Below, piece by piece: positions 41,521 through 50,665 of a stretch of 64,000 nucleotides of DNA. Every line of letters begins with the position of its first letter. The first letter of the stretch is position 1. The position numbers and the translations under genes were made by a program. The stretch lies in the NCBI GenBank assembly GCA_902569735.1, contig CACFVE010000001.1, positions 1-64,000 on the forward strand, given 5' to 3'. The DNA comes from an uncultured Pelagibacteraceae bacterium. GTDB taxonomy: Bacteria > Pseudomonadota > Alphaproteobacteria > Pelagibacterales > Pelagibacteraceae. The notes under the pieces were generated by a model. That model had not been told where the DNA came from. It made no database searches and saw only the letters and a program-made list of their open reading frames with translations.

Positions 41521-43337
41521 TGTGTGGAATTATAGGAATAGCTAGCAATAAACCAGTTTCAATGAATATTATTAATTCATTAAAAAAATTAGAATATCGA
41601 GGATATGATTCTGCTGGTTTAGCAACATTAAATAAAAATGAAATAGATGAAAAAAAATGCTCAGGTAGGGTAGAGGAATTAGAAAAAATTTTATTTAAGA
41701 ACCCATCAAAAGGTAATCTTGGTATAGGGCATGTTAGATGGGCAACTCATGGCATACCAAATGTAGTTAATGCCCATCCTCATTCATCAGAAATTGTTTC
41801 TGTCGTTCATAATGGCATTATTGAAAACTCAGATGAAATAAAAAGAAAATTAGAGTCTAAAGGATTAAAATTTAAGTCTCAGACAGACACAGAGGTTATA
41901 ACACTGTTAATTACCGAGTCTTTAAAAAACAAAGAGCCATTAGATTCAGTTTTTAATACATTAAAACAATTGAAAGGAAGTTTTGCTTTAGGAATTATCT
42001 TTAAAAACTATGAAAATATCATCATAGGAGCTCGAAGGGGTAGTCCTTTAGCTGTAGGTTATTCGAATAAAGAAAATTATATTGGTTCAGACTCTTATGC
42101 GCTTAAGTCTATGACTAATAAAATTTCCTATTTAGATGACGGTGACTTGTGTGTTTTATCTAAAGATAAAGTTGAATTTTATGATGTAAATAGAAAAAAA
42201 ATTAATAAAAAGGTTTACACATTATCTGAGGATAAAAATACTAGCGACAAAGGAGATTATAGAAATTTTATGTCAAAAGAGATATTTGAACAACCTACAA
42301 CAGCCAAAACTTGTATAAGTGAATACATTGATAGTTTAAAAAAAGATATTAATATTTATAATTTTCCTATTAAACCTGAAAAAATAAACAAGATCGTTTT
42401 AATTGGGTGTGGAACAGCTTATCATTCTTGCCTAGTTGCAAAATATTGGTTTGAAGAACTTACAAGCATTGAGGTTGAAATTGATATAGCTTCTGAGTTC
42501 AGATATAGAAAATTAAAATTTAATAAAGATAATTTATATATTTTTGTTTCTCAATCAGGAGAGACTGCAGATACAGCCGCAGCATTGGAGATATGTAAAA
42601 AAAATAAAGTAAAAACCTGTTCTATAGTAAATGTAGTGGAAAGCTCAATTGCTAGAAACTCAGATTGGGTTTTACCTATACATGCTGGTCCTGAAATTGG
42701 TGTAGCTTCTACAAAAGCATTCCTAGGACAAATGCTTGTACTTTATATTTTAAGCTTAAAATTAGCTCAAACTCGAAGAGATATAAGCGATACTGATTAT
42801 CAAACTAATTTAAAAAATTTAAAAGTTCTTCCAGAAGCAATTAAGAAAAGTTTAAAAGTAGAAAACAATGTTCAAGCTATGGCTAAAGAATTTATTGATG
42901 CAAAAGGATCCATGTTTTTAGGAAGAGGATTGTCATTTCCAATTGCGTTAGAAGGAGCATTAAAACTTAAAGAATTATCTTATTTACATGCAGAAGGTTA
43001 TCCAGCAGGTGAAATGAAGCATGGACCTCTCGCTTTAATTGAAGAAGGTTTACCGGTGATAGTTATAGCTCCAAAAGATAAATATTTCGAAAAAACTCTT
43101 TCTAATATGCAAGAGGTTATTGCAAGAGGAGGAAAAATTTTATTTATTACTGACAACAAAAAAGAATTATTGAATGAAAATATAAGATTTGGAATTAGAG
43201 TTCCTTCATTAGACAATTTACTTTCACCCATATTGTTAACCATACCAATTCAATTATTAGCTTATCATGTGGCCTTATTAAAAGGATGTGATATAGATAA
43301 ACCGAGAAATTTAGCAAAATCAGTCACTGTTGAGTAA
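41520..43337 (+). CDS. glmS: Glutamine-fructose-6-phosphate aminotransferase
   Basis: A 605-residue enzyme of normal GlmS length. The N-terminal glutaminase starts with the catalytic Cys (MCGIIGIA) and includes YRGYDSAGLA and GHVRWATHG. Two SIS isomerase domains follow, with GCGTAYHSC, VSQSGETADTAAAL, PEIGVASTKAF and the ending KPRNLAKSVTVE. It makes glucosamine-6-phosphate, the entry to UDP-GlcNAc for peptidoglycan and LPS. It is translationally coupled to the glmU-C gene, so two steps of the pathway are co-expressed. Confidence 0.97.
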   Translation: MCGIIGIASNKPVSMNIINSLKKLEYRGYDSAGLATLNKNEIDEKKCSGRVEELEKILFKNPSKGNLGIGHVRWATHGIPNVVNAHPHSSEIVSVVHNGIIENSDEIKRKLESKGLKFKSQTDTEVITLLITESLKNKEPLDSVFNTLKQLKGSFALGIIFKNYENIIIGARRGSPLAVGYSNKENYIGSDSYALKSMTNKISYLDDGDLCVLSKDKVEFYDVNRKKINKKVYTLSEDKNTSDKGDYRNFMSKEIFEQPTTAKTCISEYIDSLKKDINIYNFPIKPEKINKIVLIGCGTAYHSCLVAKYWFEELTSIEVEIDIASEFRYRKLKFNKDNLYIFVSQSGETADTAAALEICKKNKVKTCSIVNVVESSIARNSDWVLPIHAGPEIGVASTKAFLGQMLVLYILSLKLAQTRRDISDTDYQTNLKNLKVLPEAIKKSLKVENNVQAMAKEFIDAKGSMFLGRGLSFPIALEGALKLKELSYLHAEGYPAGEMKHGPLALIEEGLPVIVIAPKDKYFEKTLSNMQEVIARGGKILFITDNKKELLNENIRFGIRVPSLDNLLSPILLTIPIQLLAYHVALLKGCDIDKPRNLAKSVTVE

Positions 43338-43398
43338 TTTTTTTTTCTAAAGTCTTTAAAAAGTTTGTTTTATAACTTATATATATCTCAGGTTGAAT

Positions 43399-44775
43399 AT
43401 GAAAAAATGGAATTTAAATAGTTGGACTAAATATCCTGCAAAACACTTGCCTGTGTATGAGGATAAAAAAGAATTAGATTTAGTTTTAAGTAAAGTTAAA
43501 AAATATCCTCCACTTGTTTTTGCTGGTGAAACACGATCATTAAAAAAAGCTTTAGCAGATGTTGTTAAAGGAAAAGCTTTTTTATTACAAGGAGGAGACT
43601 GCGCCGAAAGTTTTGAAGAATTTAATCCTGACAATATTCGCGACACTTTTAAAGCTATACTTCAAATGTCATTAGTTTTAACTCATTCAGCCTCTTTACC
43701 AGTTGTAAAGATTGGAAGAATTGCTGGTCAATTTTCAAAACCAAGAAGTTCACCTGTAGAGAAAAAGGATGGTAAAGAATTACCTAGTTATCTAGGAGAT
43801 AATATAAATGGTATGGAATTTTCTGAAAAGGCTAGAGTACCAGATGCAAAAAGATTGTTCAGAGCTTATTCTCAATCAGCATCTACTTTAAATCTAATTA
43901 GAGCATTTTCACAAGGAGGATTTGCAGATCTAAGACAAGTCCATTTGTGGAATTTAGGTTTTATAAATAAAAAAACAAAAGGTAAGTATAAAGAAATAGA
44001 AGATAAGATTAGCGATGCATTATCTTTTATGGAAGCATGCGGAATTAATCCAGAAAATAATAGAAGATTAAGAACAGTTAATTTTTACACATCTCACGAA
44101 GCTCTCTTGCTTCCATTTGAGGAAGCTATGACTAGAGTGGACTCAACTACGGGAGAGTACCATGATACTTCTGCTCACTTTGTTTGGATTGGAGATAGAA
44201 CCAGACAGCCAGATGGAGCTCATGTTGAATTTTGCAGAGGTATTAAAAATCCAATAGGATTAAAATGTGGCCCATCTCTTAAAGCTGATGAACTTATAAA
44301 GCTTTGCAATATTTTAAATCCTGATAATGAAGCAGGGAGATTAACTTTAATTTCAAGATTCGGAGCTAATAAAGCAGAAGAGTTTTTACCAAAATTAATT
44401 AAAGCAGTTAAAAAAGAGGGTTTGAATGTAATTTGGTCTTGTGACCCAATGCACGGGAATACTATAAAAGCAACTAGTGGATTAAAAACTAGACCTTTTG
44501 ATAATGTTTTAAAAGAAGTGAAGAATGTATTTGCTATCCATCAATCTGAAGGAAGTTATGCGGGGGGATTACATGTGGAGATGACAGGCCAAGATGTTAC
44601 CGAATGTACTGGTGGAGCTCAAAAAATTACAGATAATGATTTATCTAATAGATATAGAACTCATTGCGATCCGAGATTAAATGCCTCACAGGCTTTAGAG
44701 CTAGCTTTCTTGATTTCTGAAGAAATAAAGAAAAATTCTAAATATTCAAAAAATATTATTAAAGAAGCGTCTTAA
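43399..44775 (+). CDS. Class II (plant-type) 3-deoxy-7-phosphoheptulonate synthase
   Basis: The ATG at 43399 is chosen over an in-frame TTG at 43393, giving 458 residues. Class II DAHP synthase is evident from WTKYPAKHLPVYEDKKEL at the start, LLQGGDCAESFEEF (manganese-site Cys), KIGRIAGQFSKPRSSP, GEYHDTSAHFVWIGDRTRQ, GLKCGPS, SCDPMHGNT and GGLHVEMTGQDVTECTGG. It condenses PEP and erythrose-4-phosphate at the entry to aromatic amino acid synthesis. There is no similarity to the E. coli AroFGH class. A TATATATA stretch just upstream is suggestive but not a clear promoter. Confidence 0.95.
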   Translation: MKKWNLNSWTKYPAKHLPVYEDKKELDLVLSKVKKYPPLVFAGETRSLKKALADVVKGKAFLLQGGDCAESFEEFNPDNIRDTFKAILQMSLVLTHSASLPVVKIGRIAGQFSKPRSSPVEKKDGKELPSYLGDNINGMEFSEKARVPDAKRLFRAYSQSASTLNLIRAFSQGGFADLRQVHLWNLGFINKKTKGKYKEIEDKISDALSFMEACGINPENNRRLRTVNFYTSHEALLLPFEEAMTRVDSTTGEYHDTSAHFVWIGDRTRQPDGAHVEFCRGIKNPIGLKCGPSLKADELIKLCNILNPDNEAGRLTLISRFGANKAEEFLPKLIKAVKKEGLNVIWSCDPMHGNTIKATSGLKTRPFDNVLKEVKNVFAIHQSEGSYAGGLHVEMTGQDVTECTGGAQKITDNDLSNRYRTHCDPRLNASQALELAFLISEEIKKNSKYSKNIIKEAS

Positions 44776-44827
44776 TAGTTATTGTAATTATTAAGACCAA
44801 ACCTTAAAAGAGAGGTAGGTATTAATT

Positions 44828-45565
44828 ATGGATGTAAAAAAAAGAGCAAAAATTATCATTGATTGGATCAATAATTATTGTGACTCGGCTTCTTATAAAC
44901 CGAAAGCTTTGATTATAGGAATTTCAGGAGGAATTGACTCTTCTGTAGTTAGTACATTATGTGCAAATACTGGACGTAAAACAATTGTGTTAACAATGCC
45001 AATTAAACAAATCAAATCTCAACATGATCTAAGCATGTCTCATGCTAAATGGTTAAAAGCAAAATATAAAAATGTAGAACACCATTTATTAGAGATGGAT
45101 AAAATTTTTACTTCATTTTCTCAAGTTTTAAATAAATTTGACAATGAACATGGATATGCAAATTCAAGAGCAAGATTGAGGATGGCAACTTTATATCAAG
45201 TAGCAGCTGCTAATAATGGAATAGTAGTGGGTACAGGAAATAAAGTTGAAGATTTTGGAGTTGGTTTTTATACTAAATATGGTGACGGAGGCGTTGATAT
45301 TTCCCCAATAGCTGATTGTACTAAAACTCAAGTTTGGGAACTCGGAAGACATTTGGGTGTTTCAGATGATATAATAAATACCCCACCAACTGATGGTTTA
45401 TGGGACGACGGAAGAAACGATGTTCAACAACTTGGGATGAGCTATGAAGATCTTGAAAAAGCTATGGAAGATAAAAATGATCCTAATTATAAAAAATATT
45501 TAGAAATAAGAGAAAAAAATTTACACAAGATGAATCCTATACCAGTTTGCAAATTTAATGAGTAA
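44828..45565 (+). CDS. nadE: NH3-dependent NAD+ synthetase
   Basis: A 245-residue N-type ATP pyrophosphatase. The P-loop GISGGIDSSVVSTL lies near residues 38-51, followed by RARLRMATLYQVAAANNGIVVGTGNKVEDFGVGFYTKYGDGGVDISPIADCTKTQVWEL, which holds the deamido-NAD and ammonia site (described here by its key parts RARLRM, GTGNK and KYGDGG). There is no N-terminal glutaminase domain, so ammonia is the direct donor. The C-terminus overlaps cysS by 8 nt. Confidence 0.93.
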   Translation: MDVKKRAKIIIDWINNYCDSASYKPKALIIGISGGIDSSVVSTLCANTGRKTIVLTMPIKQIKSQHDLSMSHAKWLKAKYKNVEHHLLEMDKIFTSFSQVLNKFDNEHGYANSRARLRMATLYQVAAANNGIVVGTGNKVEDFGVGFYTKYGDGGVDISPIADCTKTQVWELGRHLGVSDDIINTPPTDGLWDDGRNDVQQLGMSYEDLEKAMEDKNDPNYKKYLEIREKNLHKMNPIPVCKFNE

Positions 45566-46907
45566 TCTTCAACTTACTAATTCCTTATCAAGAAAAAAAG
45601 AGATTTTTAAACCAATAGACCCAAAAAAAATTTCTTTATACGCTTGCGGCCCTACAGTTTATGATAATCCTCATGTAGGTAATGCTCGTAGTCTTGTGGT
45701 GTTCGATGTTTTGTTTAGATTATTAAGAGCAATCTACGGACCAAATGTTAATTATGTTAGAAACATTACCGATGTAGACGATAAAATAATTGAAGCTTCT
45801 AAAAAGAATAAGAAAAATATAAATGAAATCACTCATGAAGTTACAAAAGTTTTTCATGAAAATTGCAAAAGTTTAAATTGTTTAAAACCTACTGTTGAAC
45901 CTAAAGCTACAGATCATATTAAAGAAATGATTGAAATGTCTTCCTCTCTAATTTCTAAAGGTTATGCCTATGAAAATAAAGGTCATGTCTACTTTTCTGT
46001 AAGTTCATTTAAAAATTATGGAAAATTATCAAACAAAAATTTAGAAGAGTTAAAAGCAGGAAGTAGAGTAGAAATTTCAGATCTTAAGAAAAATCCAATG
46101 GATTTTGTTTTATGGAAACCATCAGAAGATAATGATCCTGGATGGGATTCGCCATGGGGCAAGGGAAGACCAGGCTGGCATTTAGAATGCTCTGTCATGA
46201 GTGAAAAGTATTTAGGAAAGAATTTTGATATTCATGGTGGAGGTCTAGATTTGATTTTTCCACATCATGAAAATGAAATAGCACAATCATGTTGTAACAA
46301 TTCTACTGATAGTTTTGCAAATTACTGGATACATAATGGGTTTGTGACAATTAATAAAGAAAAAATGTCTAAGTCATTAGGAAATATTATTACTATTTCA
46401 GACGCAGTTAAAAAATATTCTGGTCAAGTAGTAAGACTATCATTATTAAGTGCTCACTACAGTCAGCCACTTGATTGGAATGATGAGTTATTGCAAAACC
46501 ACAAAAATACTATCAACAAATGGTATAATCTTTACGAAAAAACAAAAGAAGAAAATATTTTAAATATTTCTGATACTTTGCTTGATGATTTAAATACGCC
46601 AGGTTTTATAGCTAAAATACACGAATTATATAATAACGCAAATAATGGTGAACAAAAAAGTAGATCTTTATTTAATAGTGCATGTAGATTAATAGGTTTG
46701 TTTAATATCAGCAAAGAACAATGGGAACAATTTAAAAAATCAAATATACAAGTTTCTGAAGAGTATATTTTAAAACAAATAGCTGAGAGAACAAAAGCTA
46801 AAAAAGATAAAAATTTTGATCTTGCGGATAAAATAAGGAAAGATTTATTGGATCAAGGCATTATAATAGAAGATCAACAAGATAAAACACTTTGGAAATT
46901 AAAATGA
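45558..46907 (+). CDS. cysS: Cysteinyl-tRNA synthetase
   Basis: A 449-residue class I synthetase. The HIGH motif reads PHVGN (in CGPTVYDNPHVGNARS, about residues 30-45), with the zinc Cys just before it; LECSVMSEKYLG and GGGLDLIFPHHENEIAQS contain the other zinc and adenylate residues, and KMSKSLGN is present near 268. The C-terminal helical tRNA-binding domain ends at residue 449. It charges tRNA-Cys. It overlaps nadE by 8 nt and its TGA overlaps the cimA ATG. Confidence 0.96.
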   Translation: MSNLQLTNSLSRKKEIFKPIDPKKISLYACGPTVYDNPHVGNARSLVVFDVLFRLLRAIYGPNVNYVRNITDVDDKIIEASKKNKKNINEITHEVTKVFHENCKSLNCLKPTVEPKATDHIKEMIEMSSSLISKGYAYENKGHVYFSVSSFKNYGKLSNKNLEELKAGSRVEISDLKKNPMDFVLWKPSEDNDPGWDSPWGKGRPGWHLECSVMSEKYLGKNFDIHGGGLDLIFPHHENEIAQSCCNNSTDSFANYWIHNGFVTINKEKMSKSLGNIITISDAVKKYSGQVVRLSLLSAHYSQPLDWNDELLQNHKNTINKWYNLYEKTKEENILNISDTLLDDLNTPGFIAKIHELYNNANNGEQKSRSLFNSACRLIGLFNISKEQWEQFKKSNIQVSEEYILKQIAERTKAKKDKNFDLADKIRKDLLDQGIIIEDQQDKTLWKLK

Positions 46908-48508
46908 GCAAAGATAAAGTTTATATATTTGATACAACTCTTAGAGATGGTGCTCAAACCGAAGGAGTTGATTTTTCTATTGAGGATAAGAACAAAATTG
47001 CAAATGTTTTAACAGACATTGGTGTTGATTATATCGAAGGTGGTTGGCCTGGTGCAAATCCTATAGATACTAAGTTTTTTTCAAATCCCCCAAAATTAGA
47101 AAAAACGATCTTTACAGCTTTTGGAATGACTAAAAAAACTGGAAGAAGTGCAGATAATGATCCTGGTTTAGCCCCATTAATGAATGCAAATTCTCCTGCA
47201 GTTTGCGTAGTTGGTAAGGCTTGGGATTTTCATGTGAAAGTAGCTTTAGGAATAAAAAATGAAGAAAACTTAGAAAATATTAGAGAAACTACAAAACATT
47301 TTGTTAAAAATAAAAAAGAATTTTTATTTGATGCTGAACATTTTTTTGATGGCTATAAAGCCAATCCCAATTATGCATTAGATTGTTTAAAACAAGCTTA
47401 TGATTCAGGTGCAAGATGGGTAGTTTTATGCGATACAAACGGAGGCACCTTACCTCATGAAATAGGAGAAATTGTTTCTAAAGTATCCAAAGTAATACCT
47501 GGAAAAAGTCTTGGTATTCATGCACATAATGATACTGAAAATGCAGTAGCTAATTCCCTAGCAGCAATTGAATCTGGCGCAAGACAAATACAAGGCACTA
47601 TTAATGGATTAGGCGAAAGATGTGGTAACGCTAATTTAATGTCTATCATACCAACATTATTTTTAAAAAAATATTTTAAAGATAAATATGAAATTAATAT
47701 TAAGAAGGATAAATTATCTTCACTAACTGAATGTTCTAGACTTTTAGATGAAATTTTAAATAGAAAGCCTAATAAAAATATGGCTTATGTAGGAGCTTCA
47801 GCGTTTTCTCATAAAGGAGGATTGCACGTATCAGCAGTAAAAAAGGATCCTAAAACTTATGAACATGTAGATCCTAAACTAGTCGGAAATCATAGAAATA
47901 TAATTGTTTCTAATCAAGCTGGTAGATCAAATATTCTATCTCGGTTAGAGAAATATGGAGTCAAAATAGACTCTAAAGATCCTAAAGTTCAAAAAATTTT
48001 AGATGAAGTTAAAGATAGAGAATTCAGCGGATACTCTTATGATGGTGCAGATGCTTCGTTTGAATTGTTAGCTAATAGACTTTTAGGGAAGGTTCCTGAG
48101 TATCTAAAGGTTAAAAGTTATAATGTAAGTGTTGCAAAATCCGATACAATTAAAACAAAAGCCAATGTTATCTTCTTAATCGATGGTAAGAATATTGAAT
48201 GTAATGGTGAAGGTAACGGTCCAGTTAATGCACTTGATAATGCTATCAGATCAAATTTCAAAAAGGTTGAAAAATATTATAATTTTTTCTCTGACTTAAA
48301 ATTATTGGACTACAAAGTAAGAATTTTAAATACTGGAACTGAAGCTACTACTAGAGTTTTAATAGAGAGCACGGATAAAACTGGTGTGAGCTGGTTTACT
48401 GTAGGTGTTTCTCCTAACATAATTGAAGCTTCTTTTAAGGCTCTAATTGATAGTTTAGATTATAAGCTATATAAAGAAAAAGCTCCTCCTAACTTAAATG
48501 AAAAATAA
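46904..48508 (+). CDS. cimA: (R)-citramalate synthase
   Basis: The ATG at 46904, interlocked with the cysS stop (ATGA), gives 534 residues; the frame upstream only adds four codons inside cysS. A LeuA-like TIM barrel begins with VYIFDTTLRDGAQTEGVDFS, continues with YIEGGWPGANP, LCDTNGGTLPHE and the HAHNDTENAVANS metal site, and ends with a regulatory domain. The TEGVDFS context separates CimA from homocitrate and isopropylmalate synthases. It makes citramalate from pyruvate and acetyl-CoA, so isoleucine can be made without threonine deaminase. It overlaps trmJ by 11 nt. Confidence 0.9.
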   Translation: MSKDKVYIFDTTLRDGAQTEGVDFSIEDKNKIANVLTDIGVDYIEGGWPGANPIDTKFFSNPPKLEKTIFTAFGMTKKTGRSADNDPGLAPLMNANSPAVCVVGKAWDFHVKVALGIKNEENLENIRETTKHFVKNKKEFLFDAEHFFDGYKANPNYALDCLKQAYDSGARWVVLCDTNGGTLPHEIGEIVSKVSKVIPGKSLGIHAHNDTENAVANSLAAIESGARQIQGTINGLGERCGNANLMSIIPTLFLKKYFKDKYEINIKKDKLSSLTECSRLLDEILNRKPNKNMAYVGASAFSHKGGLHVSAVKKDPKTYEHVDPKLVGNHRNIIVSNQAGRSNILSRLEKYGVKIDSKDPKVQKILDEVKDREFSGYSYDGADASFELLANRLLGKVPEYLKVKSYNVSVAKSDTIKTKANVIFLIDGKNIECNGEGNGPVNALDNAIRSNFKKVEKYYNFFSDLKLLDYKVRILNTGTEATTRVLIESTDKTGVSWFTVGVSPNIIEASFKALIDSLDYKLYKEKAPPNLNEK

Positions 48509-49226
48509 GTTCGGTTTCATTTTAGTAAAACCACAACTAGGTGAAAATATCGGAGCTTGTGCAAGATCTTTAAAAAATTTTGGATTTTCAAAACTACATA
48601 TAGTTTCTCCAAAACAATCTTGGCCTAACAATAAAGCAAAAATTACTTCTGTTGGAGCATATGATATAATTAAAAAGGCAAAAATTTATAGTAATACTTA
48701 TGATGCACTAAATGATTTTAATTTAATTATATCTTTGAGTGCTAGAAAAAGAGATATTAATAAAAGACATATTTCTATCGACAAATTTTTAAAAATTATT
48801 AAATCAAAAAAAAATTCAAAAATTGGTCTTATGTTTGGTTCAGAAGCATCAGGTTTATCAAATGATGATTTATCCCTATCAAATTTCGTTTTACAAATCC
48901 CAACTTCAAAAAAATTTAAATCATTAAATTTATCTCATTCTTTGACTGTAGTATGTTATGAAATTTTTAAATTGATAAACTTTAAGAAATTTCAAAAAGA
49001 CACAAAAAATATAAAAATTTCTTCTAAGAGAAACATTACATCTCTTGTTTTACATCTTAAAAAACTACTTGAAAAAAAAGGTTTTTTTATACCAAATGAA
49101 AAAAAACACTCTATGTTAATGAATATTAACAATTTAATTTATAGATTAGAGCCTAGTGATAAAGAAGTAAGGATTTTGGCTAGTATTATTAGCTCTTTGG
49201 GTAAAAAAAATATTAACCATAATTGA
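48498..49226 (+). CDS. trmJ: SPOUT-class tRNA 2'-O-methyltransferase (TrmJ-like)
   Basis: A 242-residue SpoU/TrmJ family protein. FILVKPQLGENIGACARSLKNFG (with the conserved Asn-Ile-Gly-Ala-Arg positions) opens the domain, and the knot is formed by IGLMFGSEASGLSNDDLSLS and FVLQIPTSKKFKSLNLSHS. It should methylate ribose at tRNA position 32. Its TGA lies inside the -35 box of the rpsD promoter. Long Lys/Phe-rich stretches after residue 160 are poorly conserved. Confidence 0.87.
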   Translation: MKNKFGFILVKPQLGENIGACARSLKNFGFSKLHIVSPKQSWPNNKAKITSVGAYDIIKKAKIYSNTYDALNDFNLIISLSARKRDINKRHISIDKFLKIIKSKKNSKIGLMFGSEASGLSNDDLSLSNFVLQIPTSKKFKSLNLSHSLTVVCYEIFKLINFKKFQKDTKNIKISSKRNITSLVLHLKKLLEKKGFFIPNEKKHSMLMNINNLIYRLEPSDKEVRILASIISSLGKKNINHN

Positions 49227-49250
49227 CAATTGCCTATGAAACCTTATAAA
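49223..49250 (+). promoter_or_regulatory. Strong sigma-70 promoter for rpsD overlapping the trmJ stop
   Basis: A perfect TTGACA (49223-49228) and TATAAA (49245-49250) are 16 bp apart. The trmJ stop codon TGA is bases 49224-49226, inside the -35 box. The predicted start leaves about 10 nt of leader before the rpsD ATG at 49267, with no clear Shine-Dalgarno. Confidence 0.65.
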
Positions 49251-49266
49251 AACTCATCAATTAAAT

Positions 49267-49884
49267 ATGACAAAAAGACTTAAATCTAAACACAAGGTTG
49301 ATCGTAGGTTAAAAGCTAATCTATGGGGAAGACCTAAAAGTCCTTTTAACTCAAGAGCTTATCCACCAGGACAGCACGGACAAAATAAAAAAGGCAAACC
49401 AACTGATTACGGAATTCAATTACAAGCTAAACAAAAACTTAAAGCTTATTATGGAAATATAAATGAACGACAATTTAGAAATATTTATAGAAAAGCGCTT
49501 GCTAAAAGAGGTGATACTACGGAAAATTTGATTGCTTTACTTGAAAGCAGATTAGATACGGTAATTTATAGAGCAAAATTTGCTACTACTGTTTTTTCTG
49601 CAAGACAAATGATTAATCATGGTCATATCAAAGTTAATAAAAAAAGAGTAAACATTTCCAGTTATCTGGTAAAAGAATCTGATTTGATTGAAGTAAGAGA
49701 GAAATCAAAAAAACTTACGGTCATAGATGGCGCTCTTCAAAGCAAGGAAAGAGATGTTCCAGAATATATTCAATTAGACGATAAAAATAAAACTGCAAAA
49801 TTAGTTAGAGTTCCAAAATTTGCAGAGGTTCCTTATCCAATAATAATGGAACCAAATCTTGTAATAGAATATTACTCTAGATAA
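49267..49884 (+). CDS. rpsD: 30S ribosomal protein S4
   Basis: A 205-residue S4 of standard length. The N-terminal [21 protein letters not shown], the PPGQHGQ segment, [29 protein letters not shown] (quoted in part by RLDTVIYR) and the S4 domain with [17 protein letters not shown] are all present. S4 binds 16S rRNA early in assembly. Unlike in many bacteria it is not in the alpha operon but stands alone with its own promoter; the next gene starts immediately after its stop. Confidence 0.97.
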   Translation: MTKRLKSKHKVDRRLKANLWGRPKSPFNSRAYPPGQHGQNKKGKPTDYGIQLQAKQKLKAYYGNINERQFRNIYRKALAKRGDTTENLIALLESRLDTVIYRAKFATTVFSARQMINHGHIKVNKKRVNISSYLVKESDLIEVREKSKKLTVIDGALQSKERDVPEYIQLDDKNKTAKLVRVPKFAEVPYPIIMEPNLVIEYYSR

Positions 49885-50628
49885 TTGAATTTCTTTAGTT
49901 TATTTAAGAGAAAAATATTATATAAGCTAAAAAAAAAAATTAATATAGATCAAGATAATATTAATAATGATTCTTTAGATAAATTATTTCATTATTACGG
50001 CAGTGATAAAGCAAACATTTTCAAAATAACACAAAATCAGGGTCATGGTTTCTCAGAATTTTATTCTAAACAATTAGATCATCTAAGAAAAAAAGATATA
50101 AAAATTTTAGAAATAGGTTCTTATTCTGGAGCCTCAGCGAGTGCATTTATAAAGTATTTTGCTAATTCAAAAGTTTATTGTTTTGATATAAATATTTCAA
50201 ATTTTATTTACTATTCTAAAAATATAAAAGTTTTTGGTTTAGATATTAACGATAGGAAAAATGTAGAGAAAGTTTTAAGTCAAATAAGTGTCCAGTCAAA
50301 CTCAAATTTTTTTGATATTATAATTGATGATGGTTCTCATTATTTAAGTGATATTTTAATTAGTTTTAACTTTTTATTTAGATATATAAAAAAAGGAGGT
50401 ATTTATATTATTGAAGATTTCAAACATCCCAACTATTATGGATATAACAAAAATATAGATCATATTTTGGTTGATCAAATGTTAACAAACTTAAAAGAAA
50501 AAAAATTATTTAATTCAAACATAGTCAGTAAGAACGATCAAATTTACTTCCATGAAAATATTGAAGATATTACTATTTACAAAGGTAATTTAGAGCTTTC
50601 AGATATATGTTTTATAAAAAAAAAATAA
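49885..50628 (+). CDS. Class I SAM-dependent methyltransferase of a surface-glycan patch
   Basis: A 247-residue protein starting with a TTG directly after the rpsD stop. FHYYGSDKAN and the SAM motif KILEIGSYSGASASAF (about 72-87) with VYCFDINISNF and FDIIIDDGSHYLSDI are typical of the Methyltransf_24/CmcI-like group found in glycan clusters. The acceptor is unknown. Translation may depend on ribosomes leaving rpsD, since there is no leader. It is followed by a membrane glycosyltransferase gene. Confidence 0.8.
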   Translation: MNFFSLFKRKILYKLKKKINIDQDNINNDSLDKLFHYYGSDKANIFKITQNQGHGFSEFYSKQLDHLRKKDIKILEIGSYSGASASAFIKYFANSKVYCFDINISNFIYYSKNIKVFGLDINDRKNVEKVLSQISVQSNSNFFDIIIDDGSHYLSDILISFNFLFRYIKKGGIYIIEDFKHPNYYGYNKNIDHILVDQMLTNLKEKKLFNSNIVSKNDQIYFHENIEDITIYKGNLELSDICFIKKK

Positions 50629-50665
50629 ATATCAAATTACCGTTAGGTAAATATTTTGTATCAAA

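Noticed and set aside
43338-43398. TATATATA stretch before the DAHP synthase gene considered as promoter
   Set aside because: No -35 of quality at correct spacing; several overlapping A+T hexamers score equally.
50390-50402. AGGAGGT-like Shine-Dalgarno inside the methyltransferase gene
   Set aside because: No start codon at suitable distance in any open frame; it encodes Lys-Gly-Gly of the protein.
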